DNA from: Candidatus Omnitrophota bacterium
GTDB taxonomy: Bacteria; Omnitrophota; Koll11; Gygaellales; Profunditerraquicolaceae
NCBI GenBank assembly: GCA_028712045.1
Contig: JAQTRA010000001.1
Span: forward strand, 1-29,816
Reading direction: 5' to 3'
DNA: 29,816 bases
Positions 8,309 to 15,698 of the stretch are shown here, piece by piece. Each line of letters starts with the position of its first letter. The stretch's first letter is position 1. The position numbers and the translations under genes are program-made. Under the pieces are notes generated by a model. It was given only the letters and a program-made list of their open reading frames with translations. It had not been told where the DNA came from and did no database searches.

Positions 8309-8334
8309 TTTATTAATATTATTAAGGAGCGGTG

Positions 8335-8976
8335 ATGAGGATAAGGTTATTTTTTTACAATCAAGCTTTAAGAATATATATACGCATACGCTATAAGTTT
8401 GCGTTAGCTAAAGCCCATTATTATGATAAAAAATTCGGGATCAAAACAGCCGAAGATTATGTTTCGCCGGAGGATAAAAACTTTGATATTGATCAAGCGA
8501 GGTATTCGCCAACTTTTTATGGCGTCTTAAAGCAAATGGTGGATTACCTGAAGTTAAAAGAAGAAGATGCTTTTGTTGATTTAGGTTGTGGTAAAGGCCG
8601 GGTAGTTTTCTGGGTAGCTTTGCAAAAAATAAAAAAAGCCGTGGGAGTTGAAATAAATAAAAATTTAATCGAAATTGCCAGGGATAATCTTTTGAAGTTA
8701 AAATTAAGAAATTCTCCGATAGATTTTGTTCAGACTGATGTTGTAAATTTTGACCTAAGAGAAGGCACGGTATTTTTTATGTTTAATCCTTTTGGCCTGG
8801 AAACTTTAGAGAAAGTGGTTAATAATATTAAAGACTCCTTAACTACCAACCCAAGAAGAATCCGGATAATCTATTATGGCCCGATGTATGGAAATTTTTT
8901 AGATAAGCAGGATTGGCTTATCCGGGAAGGGAAAATAGTGAATCAGGATTGTTTAGTTTGGCGCAGTTGTTTTTAA
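8335..8976 (+). CDS. Class I SAM-dependent methyltransferase, substrate unknown
   Basis: 213 aa from the ATG at 8335. The in-frame GTG at 8332 is less likely because AAGGAG (8324-8329) is only 2 nt from it but 5 nt from the ATG. Motif I DLGCGKGR binds S-adenosylmethionine, GVEINK is the acidic motif II, and FMFNPFG stands in the motif IV position. The fold is a Rossmann-type methyltransferase, resembling the small bacterial proteins distantly related to DOT1-like enzymes. The N-terminal 50 residues are basic and hydrophobic and may lie at the membrane. The gene has its own promoter. The substrate cannot be read from the sequence. Confidence 0.85.
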   Translation: MRIRLFFYNQALRIYIRIRYKFALAKAHYYDKKFGIKTAEDYVSPEDKNFDIDQARYSPTFYGVLKQMVDYLKLKEEDAFVDLGCGKGRVVFWVALQKIKKAVGVEINKNLIEIARDNLLKLKLRNSPIDFVQTDVVNFDLREGTVFFMFNPFGLETLEKVVNNIKDSLTTNPRRIRIIYYGPMYGNFLDKQDWLIREGKIVNQDCLVWRSCF

Positions 8977-8998
8977 AAAGCAGAGAGTTTTTGTTTGC

Positions 8999-9027
8999 TT
9001 GCAATTATCGGGTTTTAATAGGATAAT
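8999..9027 (+). promoter_or_regulatory. Promoter of the small membrane protein gene
   Basis: TTGCAA (8999-9004), a 17-nt spacer and GATAAT (9022-9027), followed by the Shine-Dalgarno AAAGGAGGG before the ATG at 9052. Confidence 0.6.
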
Positions 9028-9051
9028 TTAAGTGTATACAAAGGAGGGTTT

Positions 9052-9432
9052 ATGCAGAAGAAAAGGTCAAACGGGATAACTTTAATCGGGATTATTCTAA
9101 TTGTCTGGCCGTTACTTTTTTTGCTAAAAGTTTTTTTGGTATCCCTGAACCTTAATCATTTTTATCTTGTTTCTATATTGCCGGATATTCAAAGGCCGGT
9201 CTTTGCTCTTCAGAAGGTATTGTATATTATCTGTGGTATAGGTATCTTAAGGTTAGCAAAATGGGCAAGGGTATGGGTTCTCTGTATTTCTGGGTTCGGT
9301 ATAATTATGTGGGTAGCCGCGATTATCCTTAAGACATCGCCAACATTGCCGAATAAAATAATCCATATTCTGGCTTATCTGGTATTTTGCTGGTTGCTTA
9401 CCCGGGCAAAAGTAAAGGAGCAGTTTAAGTAA
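9052..9432 (+). CDS. Small integral membrane protein of unknown function
   Basis: 126 aa with four hydrophobic segments (about residues 10-30, 52-66, 72-93 and 102-117) and basic ends. I see no catalytic motif and recognise no family with confidence; the layout resembles short DoxX-like or four-helix membrane proteins. A strong Shine-Dalgarno, its own promoter and a following terminator support a real single-gene unit. It lies between a methyltransferase and yciH, with nothing in the context that fixes a role. Confidence 0.75.
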   Translation: MQKKRSNGITLIGIILIVWPLLFLLKVFLVSLNLNHFYLVSILPDIQRPVFALQKVLYIICGIGILRLAKWARVWVLCISGFGIIMWVAAIILKTSPTLPNKIIHILAYLVFCWLLTRAKVKEQFK

Positions 9433-9456
9433 TATATTGCCGTAAACAATTCAAAA

Positions 9457-9485
9457 GGGCTGGACATAACTGTTCAGCCCTTTTT
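9457..9485 (+). terminator. Rho-independent terminator after the small membrane protein gene
   Basis: A 10-bp stem, GGGCTGGACA (9457-9466) with TGTTCAGCCC (9471-9480) and one G-T pair, a 4-nt loop and a T-run at 9481-9485. An upstream A-run could let it also work on the minus strand. Confidence 0.88.
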
Positions 9486-9486
9486 A

Positions 9487-9516
9487 TTTACAATTCTGTA
9501 ATTGCAGTGGTATAAT
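9487..9516 (+). promoter_or_regulatory. Promoter of yciH, giving a leaderless mRNA
   Basis: TTTACA (9487-9492), an 18-nt spacer and TATAAT (9511-9516) with TGG before it. The -10 ends only 5 nt before the ATG at 9522, so the transcript would begin at or just inside the start codon. Confidence 0.8.
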
Positions 9517-9521
9517 TTGGT

Positions 9522-9875
9522 ATGAAAAATAATACTTTAAATTCACGTTTAGTTTATTCCACTGAGGTCGGCTCGGTTTGCCTGGAATGTGCGCAACCGG
9601 TTAATAATTGTGTATGCCAAAAGATTAAGAAGGCGGTTGTGCCTAAGGGTGATGGCGTTGTGCGTGTAGCTTATGAAATAAAAGGCCGCAGAGGCAAAGG
9701 GGTGACCGTTATTAGCGGTTTACCTTTAAGTGAAACCGGGCTTTTGGATTTAGCTAGGGAATTAAAACATGGATTTGGTACGGGCGGTTCAGTAAAAGAT
9801 CATATTGTCGAATTACAGGGGGATTTTCGAAAGCAGGCAACGCAGGAATTGCGCAAAATGGGTTTTCTCAAATAA
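9522..9875 (+). CDS. yciH: SUI1/eIF1-family translation factor YciH
   Basis: 117 aa. The N-terminus LNSRLVYSTEVG, then four cysteines at positions 20, 23, 30 and 32 (CxxC, CxC), is the zinc-ribbon-like lead of bacterial YciH. The SUI1 domain follows (about 45-115: GRRGKGVTVISGLP, GTGGSVKDHIVELQGD). Members are homologues of eukaryotic initiation factor 1 and bind the small ribosomal subunit to influence start selection. The promoter position suggests that the mRNA has no 5' leader, and no Shine-Dalgarno is present. The stop overlaps the next start as TAATG, so expression of the LOG gene is probably coupled to it. Confidence 0.93.
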   Translation: MKNNTLNSRLVYSTEVGSVCLECAQPVNNCVCQKIKKAVVPKGDGVVRVAYEIKGRRGKGVTVISGLPLSETGLLDLARELKHGFGTGGSVKDHIVELQGDFRKQATQELRKMGFLK

Positions 9876-10912
9876 TGGAAAAAATCTTAAAAGATTATGA
9901 AGTTGGCGATCCGGCTATCGATGGCTTAATAAACGAGCTGGTTAAGAAATCCGGTTTTGTTGAGACGGAAGATTTATTGCGTGAAATATTGACGACGTCT
10001 GTTAAGTTAGGCAGGGAATCCAGTGATAAGGGGGATCTTAAACTTGTAAATAATGCCTTAAAGGAGTTGCGTTATTCTTTTAAGATATTTTCTCCCTATA
10101 GAGCGGTTAAAAAAGTGATAATCTTCGGCTCAGCCAGGTCAAAGGCTGGATCCGCTGAATATAAGATGGCGGAAGAATTTTCCCGGAAGCTTACCGAAAA
10201 AGGTTACATGATCGTAACCGGAGGCGGGCCTGGGGTAATGGAGGCAGGCAATAAAGGCGCTGTCCCGGGTAAAGATTTCGCGTTAAATATCCGGCTTCCT
10301 TTTGAACAAAAACCTAATCCTTATATTGATGAAAAAGAAAAACTCATTAATTTTAAATATTTTTTTACCCGAAAACTTATTTTTGTAAAAGAGACTGATG
10401 CTACCGCGCTTTTCCCGGGTGGGTTTGGCACGCTCGATGAGGGATTCGAAATGATCACCCTGATTCAAACCGGTAAATCCCGGCCCCGGCCAATAGTTTT
10501 AATGGAGCCGAAAGGGTCGTCCTATTGGGCCACCTGGATGCATTTTATAAAAAGCCAGTTAGTAAAGAAAGGGTTTATCAAAAAAGAAGACTTGAGCCTT
10601 ATCCGTATTGTAAAAACTTCCGATGCGGCAGTTAGATATATAGAAGATTTTTATAGAGTTTACCACTCAATAAGGTATGTTTCAGGTTTAGCCGTGTTAA
10701 GATTAAATAAAGAGATTTCCGAAAAGACCTTAAAACTTATAAATAAAAAATTTAAAGATATTTTGACCAGCGGCCAAATCAGGTTTTCGCCTCCTACGGA
10801 TAAGGAGATCCGGGAAGGAGAATTCCTTAAGCTGCCCCGGTTAGTAATGAATTTTAATATGCGCGATTACGGCAGGCTCTGTGAAATGATCCGCGTTATT
10901 AATAAAGATTAA
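9875..10912 (+). CDS. LOG-family nucleotide phosphoribohydrolase-like protein
   Basis: 345 aa. The Rossmann-like LOG domain at about 80-250 carries GSARSKAGS, the GGGPGVMEAGNKGA loop and the diagnostic PGGFGTLDE motif (181-189). Family members release ribose 5-phosphate from nucleoside monophosphates (LOG in cytokinin activation, PpnN in bacteria); they were long misnamed lysine decarboxylases. It has an N-terminal helical stretch of about 80 residues and a C-terminal extension of about 95 residues that the short LOG proteins lack, so it could act on another nucleotide or be allosterically controlled as PpnN is. The start overlaps the yciH stop. The motifs make the family firm; the substrate is inferred. 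Confidence 0.88.
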   Translation: MEKILKDYEVGDPAIDGLINELVKKSGFVETEDLLREILTTSVKLGRESSDKGDLKLVNNALKELRYSFKIFSPYRAVKKVIIFGSARSKAGSAEYKMAEEFSRKLTEKGYMIVTGGGPGVMEAGNKGAVPGKDFALNIRLPFEQKPNPYIDEKEKLINFKYFFTRKLIFVKETDATALFPGGFGTLDEGFEMITLIQTGKSRPRPIVLMEPKGSSYWATWMHFIKSQLVKKGFIKKEDLSLIRIVKTSDAAVRYIEDFYRVYHSIRYVSGLAVLRLNKEISEKTLKLINKKFKDILTSGQIRFSPPTDKEIREGEFLKLPRLVMNFNMRDYGRLCEMIRVINKD

Positions 10913-10929
10913 ACCTAGGAGTATCCTAT

Positions 10930-12000
10930 ATGAAAAGCAAAGTATATTTAGTGCGCCTGGAAAATTTTGCCCAGGCTCCGGTGGTTGCGGATAAGCTTAA
11001 GCATTTGCTGGAAGTAAGCCGTGTTCTGGATTTTATCCAGCCGAATTTTAAAGTGGCGGTGAAAATGCATTTTGGCGAAGAAGGCAATACCGGGTTTGTT
11101 AAGCCGCAATATCTGCGCGTAGTCAGCGAGGCGATAGCTTCAAAAAAGGCAATGGCCTTTATAGCCGATACGAATACTCTTTATCGCGGACGGCGCACTA
11201 ATTCAATTGAGCACCTGGTTTTAGCCGGTGAGCATGGGTTTACCCGGGAAGCTTTGTCAGCGGAAGTGGTTGTCCCGGATGATAGCAAGAAAGAAAATAC
11301 CATTGATATACAAATTAATCAAAAGTTTGTTAAAACTGCCAAACTAGCCCGGTTTTTTGTGGACAGCGATGCTATCCTTGGAGTCAGCCATTTCAAAGGC
11401 CATATTATGACTGGTTTTGGAGGAGCGCTTAAAAATCTGGGGATGGGTTGTGCTGCCCGGGTGGGAAAACTGCAGCAGCATTCGGATATTTCTCCTATCG
11501 TATATCAGGAAAAATGTATCGGTTGTCAAGCTTGCGAAAAAGTATGCCCGGTAAAAGCCATTACTATGCCAGACAAAAAATCGATTATTGACGGATCAAA
11601 ATGTATTGGCTGCGCAACTTGTATTGCCGTCTGTCCGGTTGCCGCCATCGATGTGCCCTGGGGTTCGGGAGCAGAAATTATTCAGGAGAAGATGATTGAA
11701 TATACTTTGGCGGTGATGAAAAATAAACAAGGTAGGGTTGGATTTCTGAATTTTGCGCTTAAAATTACTAAAGAGTGTGATTGCCTGGCCAAGGATGACC
11801 CGCGGATTGCCCCGGATATCGGGATATTGGCATCCACTGACCCGGTAAGTATTGATCAGGCCAGCCTGGATTTAGTAAAGCTTGCCTGTGGCAAGGATAT
11901 TTTTAAAGAGCTTCATCCTCAGCGCGATGGTAATAAGCAACTTCAATACGCCCAAAAACTGGGACTGGGTAATTTAGATTATGAGTTGATTGAATTATAA
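10930..12000 (+). CDS. DUF362 protein with two 4Fe-4S clusters
   Basis: 356 aa, cytoplasmic. The DUF362 domain spans both ends (AVKMHFGEEGNTGFVKP, then GVSHFKGHIMTGFGGALKNLGMG, and near the C-terminus DIGILASTDPVSIDQASLDLV). It is split by a ferredoxin insert at about 195-240 with two CxxCxxCxxxCP motifs (CIGCQACEKVCP and CIGCATCIAVCP), each able to hold a 4Fe-4S cluster. The role of the family is not established; an electron-transfer or metallocluster function is likely. AGGAG precedes the ATG inside a short inverted repeat. It follows the LOG gene by 17 bp, in the same probable transcript. Confidence 0.88.
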   Translation: MKSKVYLVRLENFAQAPVVADKLKHLLEVSRVLDFIQPNFKVAVKMHFGEEGNTGFVKPQYLRVVSEAIASKKAMAFIADTNTLYRGRRTNSIEHLVLAGEHGFTREALSAEVVVPDDSKKENTIDIQINQKFVKTAKLARFFVDSDAILGVSHFKGHIMTGFGGALKNLGMGCAARVGKLQQHSDISPIVYQEKCIGCQACEKVCPVKAITMPDKKSIIDGSKCIGCATCIAVCPVAAIDVPWGSGAEIIQEKMIEYTLAVMKNKQGRVGFLNFALKITKECDCLAKDDPRIAPDIGILASTDPVSIDQASLDLVKLACGKDIFKELHPQRDGNKQLQYAQKLGLGNLDYELIEL

Positions 12001-12005
12001 ATATT

Positions 12006-14918
12006 ATGGATAAAGTTTTAGAAGGATTAAATCAAGAACAGGTGCAGGCGGTTACGCATAACTTCGGCCCGCTTTTAATTATTGCCGGCGCCGGAACAGG
12101 CAAGACCCGGGTGATTACGCAGCGGATTGCCTGGCTGATCAACCAGGGCCTGGCCAAGACCGATGAAATTTTAGCGCTTACTTTTACGGATAAGGCCGCT
12201 AAGGAGATGCAGGAGCGGGTAGATGTTCTTATGCCTTATGGTTATACAGATATCTGGATCTCTACATTCCATGCTTTTGGCGACCGGATCCTGCGTGAGA
12301 ATGCTTTAGTTGCCGGGCTTAATCCGGATTTTAAAGTGCTTGCCGCGCCGGAAGCCGCGGTTTTTTTCCGTGAGCATCTTTTTGAATTTACCCTGAATTA
12401 TTACCGGCCATTATCTGAGCCTACGCGTTTTATTGAAGCGCTTATTTCGTTTTTTAGCCGGGCCAAAGATGAAGACATATCAGAAAAAGAGTATTTTAAA
12501 TATGCTCAGGATTTTATGGTTAAGGTTAAAGCCGGCCCGGAGGATAAGGCGGCTGAAGAGTTAGCTGTGCAGCAGATGGAAGTAGCCAGCGCTTATGTTA
12601 AATACCAGGAGCTTTTAGCTAAAGAAGGTTTAATTGATTTTGGTAATCAGTTTTACCTGAGCTTGCAGCTGTTGCGCAAGCATCCCTTAATTTTACAGAA
12701 TTATCAAAAACAATTTAAATATATTTTAGTAGATGAATTCCAGGATACGAATTTTGCGCAGTTTCAGATTGTAAAACTTCTGGCGGGCTTTGCCAAAAAT
12801 ATTACTGTGGTCGCCGATGATGACCAGTGCATTTACCGTTGGCGCGGGGCGGCTTATAGTAACGTGCTTAATTTTATTGCTGAGTATTCTGAAGCTGAAA
12901 AAATTACTTTGATCCAGAATTACCGTTCCACTCAGCCAATTTTAGACAGCTCTTATCAGCTAATTCAGTATAATAATCCTGAGCGTTTTGAAGTAAAAGC
13001 AAATATTAATAAACATCTTATTGGTTTGACTAAAGAAGGGCCTCAGCCGGAGCACTTGCACTTTGATACGCATTCAGCTGAGGCTGATAATGTAAGTAAG
13101 ATTATACAAGATAAAGTAAGTCTAGGTAAGTTTAAGTATAGGGATTTTGCCATTTTGGTGCGTTCTAATTCCGATGCCCAGGGTTTTATCCAGTCATTAA
13201 ATATGCAGAGTATTCCCTGGCAATTCAGCGGTAATCAGGGTTTATACGGCCGCCAAGAAGTAAAGCTGTGTATTAATTTCCTGCGCGTAATTGCTAACCC
13301 TTCAGATTCATTAAGCTTGTATTATTTACTAAGTTCTGAGATCTATAAAGTAAATTTAGCGGATCTGGCCCTGTGTAATCATTTTGCCCGGCGCAGGAAC
13401 TTAACGCTTTATGCCGTGTTCAATGATCTGGAAAAGCTCGAGGAGCTAAACCAAATCCCGGATGAAACTAAGGAAAAGATAAAAAAAGCGCTTTTGGATA
13501 TTGAGAAATTTTTACAGATCTCCCGCGACGAAACAACCGGCAGGCTGCTGTATAGTTTTCTTACTGATACAGGTTATCTTAAATTTCTTACGCATAATCC
13601 CAGCTTAGAGCATGAAACTAAGATTCAGAATATTGCGAAGTTTTTTAATCAGGTGCGCGATTTTGAACTGGTGGCTAAAGAGGACAGGGTGATCAGCTTT
13701 ATTAAACATCTTAATCTGCTTATTGAGTCCGGAGATGACCCTCCGACAGTGGAAGCAGATTTAGATCAGGATGCGGTAAATATCCTGACTATTCATAAAG
13801 CTAAAGGGTTAGAGTTTAGAGTGGTATTTTTAGTCAGCCTGGTGCAGGGAAAATTCCCTCTGCCGCGGCGTTCGCAGCAGATTGGTTTGCCGGATGCTTT
13901 GATTAAAGAAATTCTGCCCAGCGGAGATTTTCACACCCAGGAGGAACGCCGGCTTTTTTATGTGGGAATGACGCGTGCTAAAGAAGAATTATATCTGACC
14001 AGCGCCCAAGATTATGGCGGCAAGCGAATGCGCAAGGTAAGTCAGTTTGTGCTGGAGGCTTTGGGCAAGCAGCGCGAGGTGGATACGGAAAAGAAGAAAA
14101 CTGCAGCCATCGAGAGTATCCAGCGTTTTGCCCCGGCTAAAGAATTGCCAAAAGCCGCCCTGCAGGAGATTCCGGAAGAAAAGTTAGTTAGTTTAAGTTA
14201 TTATCAGATTGATGATTATCTGACTTGTCCTTTAAAATATAAATATGTAAATATATTGCGCGTGCCGATTATGGAGCATCACACGGTTATTTATGGCCGG
14301 GCCATGCATGAGGCAGTCAGCCATTACTTATCCTGTAAGCTTGAAGGCAAGAAAATAGAAATGAATGACCTTCTGAATTGTTTTGAAGCCAGCTTTGATC
14401 CGCAGGGGTTCCTTGATGTCAGCCATCAGGAAGAGCGTTCCCGTATCGGCAGGGAGGCTTTAATCAGGTTTTATAAGGATGAAGAAAAACGCCAGGTGAT
14501 CCCTAAATCTATTGAGGAAAAATTTTCTTTTGTCATCGGAAATAATAAGATTGCCGGCAGGTTTGACCGGATAGATTTAGAAGATGATGGCGCGGTAATT
14601 ATGGATTTTAAAACCTCAGCGATCAAGACTCAGAAGGATGCGGATAAACGGGTTAAGGAAAGTAAACAGTTAGCGCTTTATGCTTTGGCTTATCAGCATA
14701 TTGCCGGGGTTTTACCGGTTGCGGTAGCGTTATATTTTCTGGAATCCGGGATTATCGGCCGGTATGAGCTTAGTGAGGATGATTTGGATGATGTCCGAGA
14801 AGACATTTTAGAGGTTTCTGCGGGTATCCGCCGACAAAGTTACCCAGCCAAGCCTGAATATAAGGCCTGCACTTATTGCGCTTATAACCAAATTTGCCCC
14901 CAGGCAGTAATGCGTTAA
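12006..14918 (+). CDS. UvrD-like helicase fused to a Fe-S RecB-type nuclease
   Basis: 970 aa, a single-chain helicase-nuclease for double-strand-end processing. Superfamily 1A helicase motifs run in order: Walker A AGAGTGKT (27-34), LTFTDKAAKEM, DEFQDTN, VADDDQCIYRWRGA, QNYRST, LTIHKAKGLEF and FYVGMTRAKEEL. From about 735 a PD-(D/E)XK nuclease follows with GRAMHEA, GRFDRID and the catalytic MDFKT. Cys741 with Cys955, Cys958 and Cys964 has the spacing of the 4Fe-4S staple known from AddB and Cas4. The architecture resembles an AdnB/AddA-type subunit. No AddB- or RecC-like partner is in the window, so it may act alone or with a distant gene. The start is 5 bp after the DUF362 stop, with no clear Shine-Dalgarno. 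Confidence 0.93.
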   Translation: MDKVLEGLNQEQVQAVTHNFGPLLIIAGAGTGKTRVITQRIAWLINQGLAKTDEILALTFTDKAAKEMQERVDVLMPYGYTDIWISTFHAFGDRILRENALVAGLNPDFKVLAAPEAAVFFREHLFEFTLNYYRPLSEPTRFIEALISFFSRAKDEDISEKEYFKYAQDFMVKVKAGPEDKAAEELAVQQMEVASAYVKYQELLAKEGLIDFGNQFYLSLQLLRKHPLILQNYQKQFKYILVDEFQDTNFAQFQIVKLLAGFAKNITVVADDDQCIYRWRGAAYSNVLNFIAEYSEAEKITLIQNYRSTQPILDSSYQLIQYNNPERFEVKANINKHLIGLTKEGPQPEHLHFDTHSAEADNVSKIIQDKVSLGKFKYRDFAILVRSNSDAQGFIQSLNMQSIPWQFSGNQGLYGRQEVKLCINFLRVIANPSDSLSLYYLLSSEIYKVNLADLALCNHFARRRNLTLYAVFNDLEKLEELNQIPDETKEKIKKALLDIEKFLQISRDETTGRLLYSFLTDTGYLKFLTHNPSLEHETKIQNIAKFFNQVRDFELVAKEDRVISFIKHLNLLIESGDDPPTVEADLDQDAVNILTIHKAKGLEFRVVFLVSLVQGKFPLPRRSQQIGLPDALIKEILPSGDFHTQEERRLFYVGMTRAKEELYLTSAQDYGGKRMRKVSQFVLEALGKQREVDTEKKKTAAIESIQRFAPAKELPKAALQEIPEEKLVSLSYYQIDDYLTCPLKYKYVNILRVPIMEHHTVIYGRAMHEAVSHYLSCKLEGKKIEMNDLLNCFEASFDPQGFLDVSHQEERSRIGREALIRFYKDEEKRQVIPKSIEEKFSFVIGNNKIAGRFDRIDLEDDGAVIMDFKTSAIKTQKDADKRVKESKQLALYALAYQHIAGVLPVAVALYFLESGIIGRYELSEDDLDDVREDILEVSAGIRRQSYPAKPEYKACTYCAYNQICPQAVMR

Positions 14919-14926
14919 GACAAAAG

Positions 14927-14955
14927 TTGACAAGTTTGCCTATTTGGGCTATAGT
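14927..14955 (+). promoter_or_regulatory. Sigma70-type promoter of the plsC operon
   Basis: TTGACA (14927-14932), a 17-nt spacer and TATAGT (14950-14955). The +1 would fall near 14962, which rules out an in-frame TTG at 14944 as the plsC start. Confidence 0.85.
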
Positions 14956-14976
14956 CAAGGTAAGAGAATCAAGGGT

Positions 14977-15696
14977 ATGAATACAATTATTTCGATAGGT
15001 ATCTGGTTAGTTAGCGGTTTATTGACTATTCTGCTTTTCTTCGTGGTCTTTTTTCTAAATATTCTGTTTTTTCCGTTCGATAAGAAAAAAAAGATTACTC
15101 ACCGGCAGTGTTTCTGGTGGTCGGACGCGGTTATTGGCTTCAATCCTTATTGGAGCGTGAGCGTTGCCGGCCTTGAGAATATAGACCATAAAAGAACTTA
15201 TGTGATTATTTCTAATCACCAGAGCATGGCGGATATTGTCGTGCTTTATCAGACCAAAATGCAGTTTAAGTGGGTAGCTAAGGCGAGTTTGTTTAAGGTG
15301 CCTTTTATTGGCTGGTGCCTGGGGTTGATTAAACATATTAAGCTTGTCCGGGGCGATTTTGCAAGTATCAAAAAAGTATATCAAGAGGCGAGTAAGTGGT
15401 TACAAAAAGATGTTTCGGTATTGTTCTTTCCGGAAGGCACGCGTAGCTCAAGTAATCAGATGGGTGAATTTCAAAACGGGGCTTTTAAATTAGCGATTAA
15501 GGAAAAAAAGCCTATTTTGCCTATTTGTTTAAAGGATACGTATAATGCTATTCCTAAAGGTAGCTGGATTTTTAAAGCTAAAGTTAAAGCTACCGTTACG
15601 GTGCTTCCGGCAATAGAAACTGATGGGTTTGGCCCGGGAGATTTTGCTCGGCTCAGGGATATTGTGCGGGAAAAAATTTTAGCCGCAGGTATTTAA
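14977..15696 (+). CDS. plsC: 1-acyl-sn-glycerol-3-phosphate acyltransferase
   Basis: 239 aa from the ATG at 14977, chosen because the promoter -10 lies between it and the upstream in-frame TTG. A membrane segment occupies about residues 5-27. The acyltransferase motifs are NHQSMAD (NHxxxxD catalytic motif I), the LVRGD region (motif II) and FPEGTRS (motif III), then the hydrophobic PILPI block (motif IV). The enzyme converts lysophosphatidic acid to phosphatidic acid at the inner membrane, the precursor of the CDP-diacylglycerol used by the PgsA encoded further downstream. The following gene starts 2 bp after its stop. Confidence 0.93.
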   Translation: MNTIISIGIWLVSGLLTILLFFVVFFLNILFFPFDKKKKITHRQCFWWSDAVIGFNPYWSVSVAGLENIDHKRTYVIISNHQSMADIVVLYQTKMQFKWVAKASLFKVPFIGWCLGLIKHIKLVRGDFASIKKVYQEASKWLQKDVSVLFFPEGTRSSSNQMGEFQNGAFKLAIKEKKPILPICLKDTYNAIPKGSWIFKAKVKATVTVLPAIETDGFGPGDFARLRDIVREKILAAGI

Positions 15697-15698
15697 CT

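Noticed and set aside
14944..14976. TTG start adding 11 residues to PlsC
   Set aside because: The promoter -10 (14950-14955) lies downstream of this TTG, so the codon would not be transcribed from that promoter.
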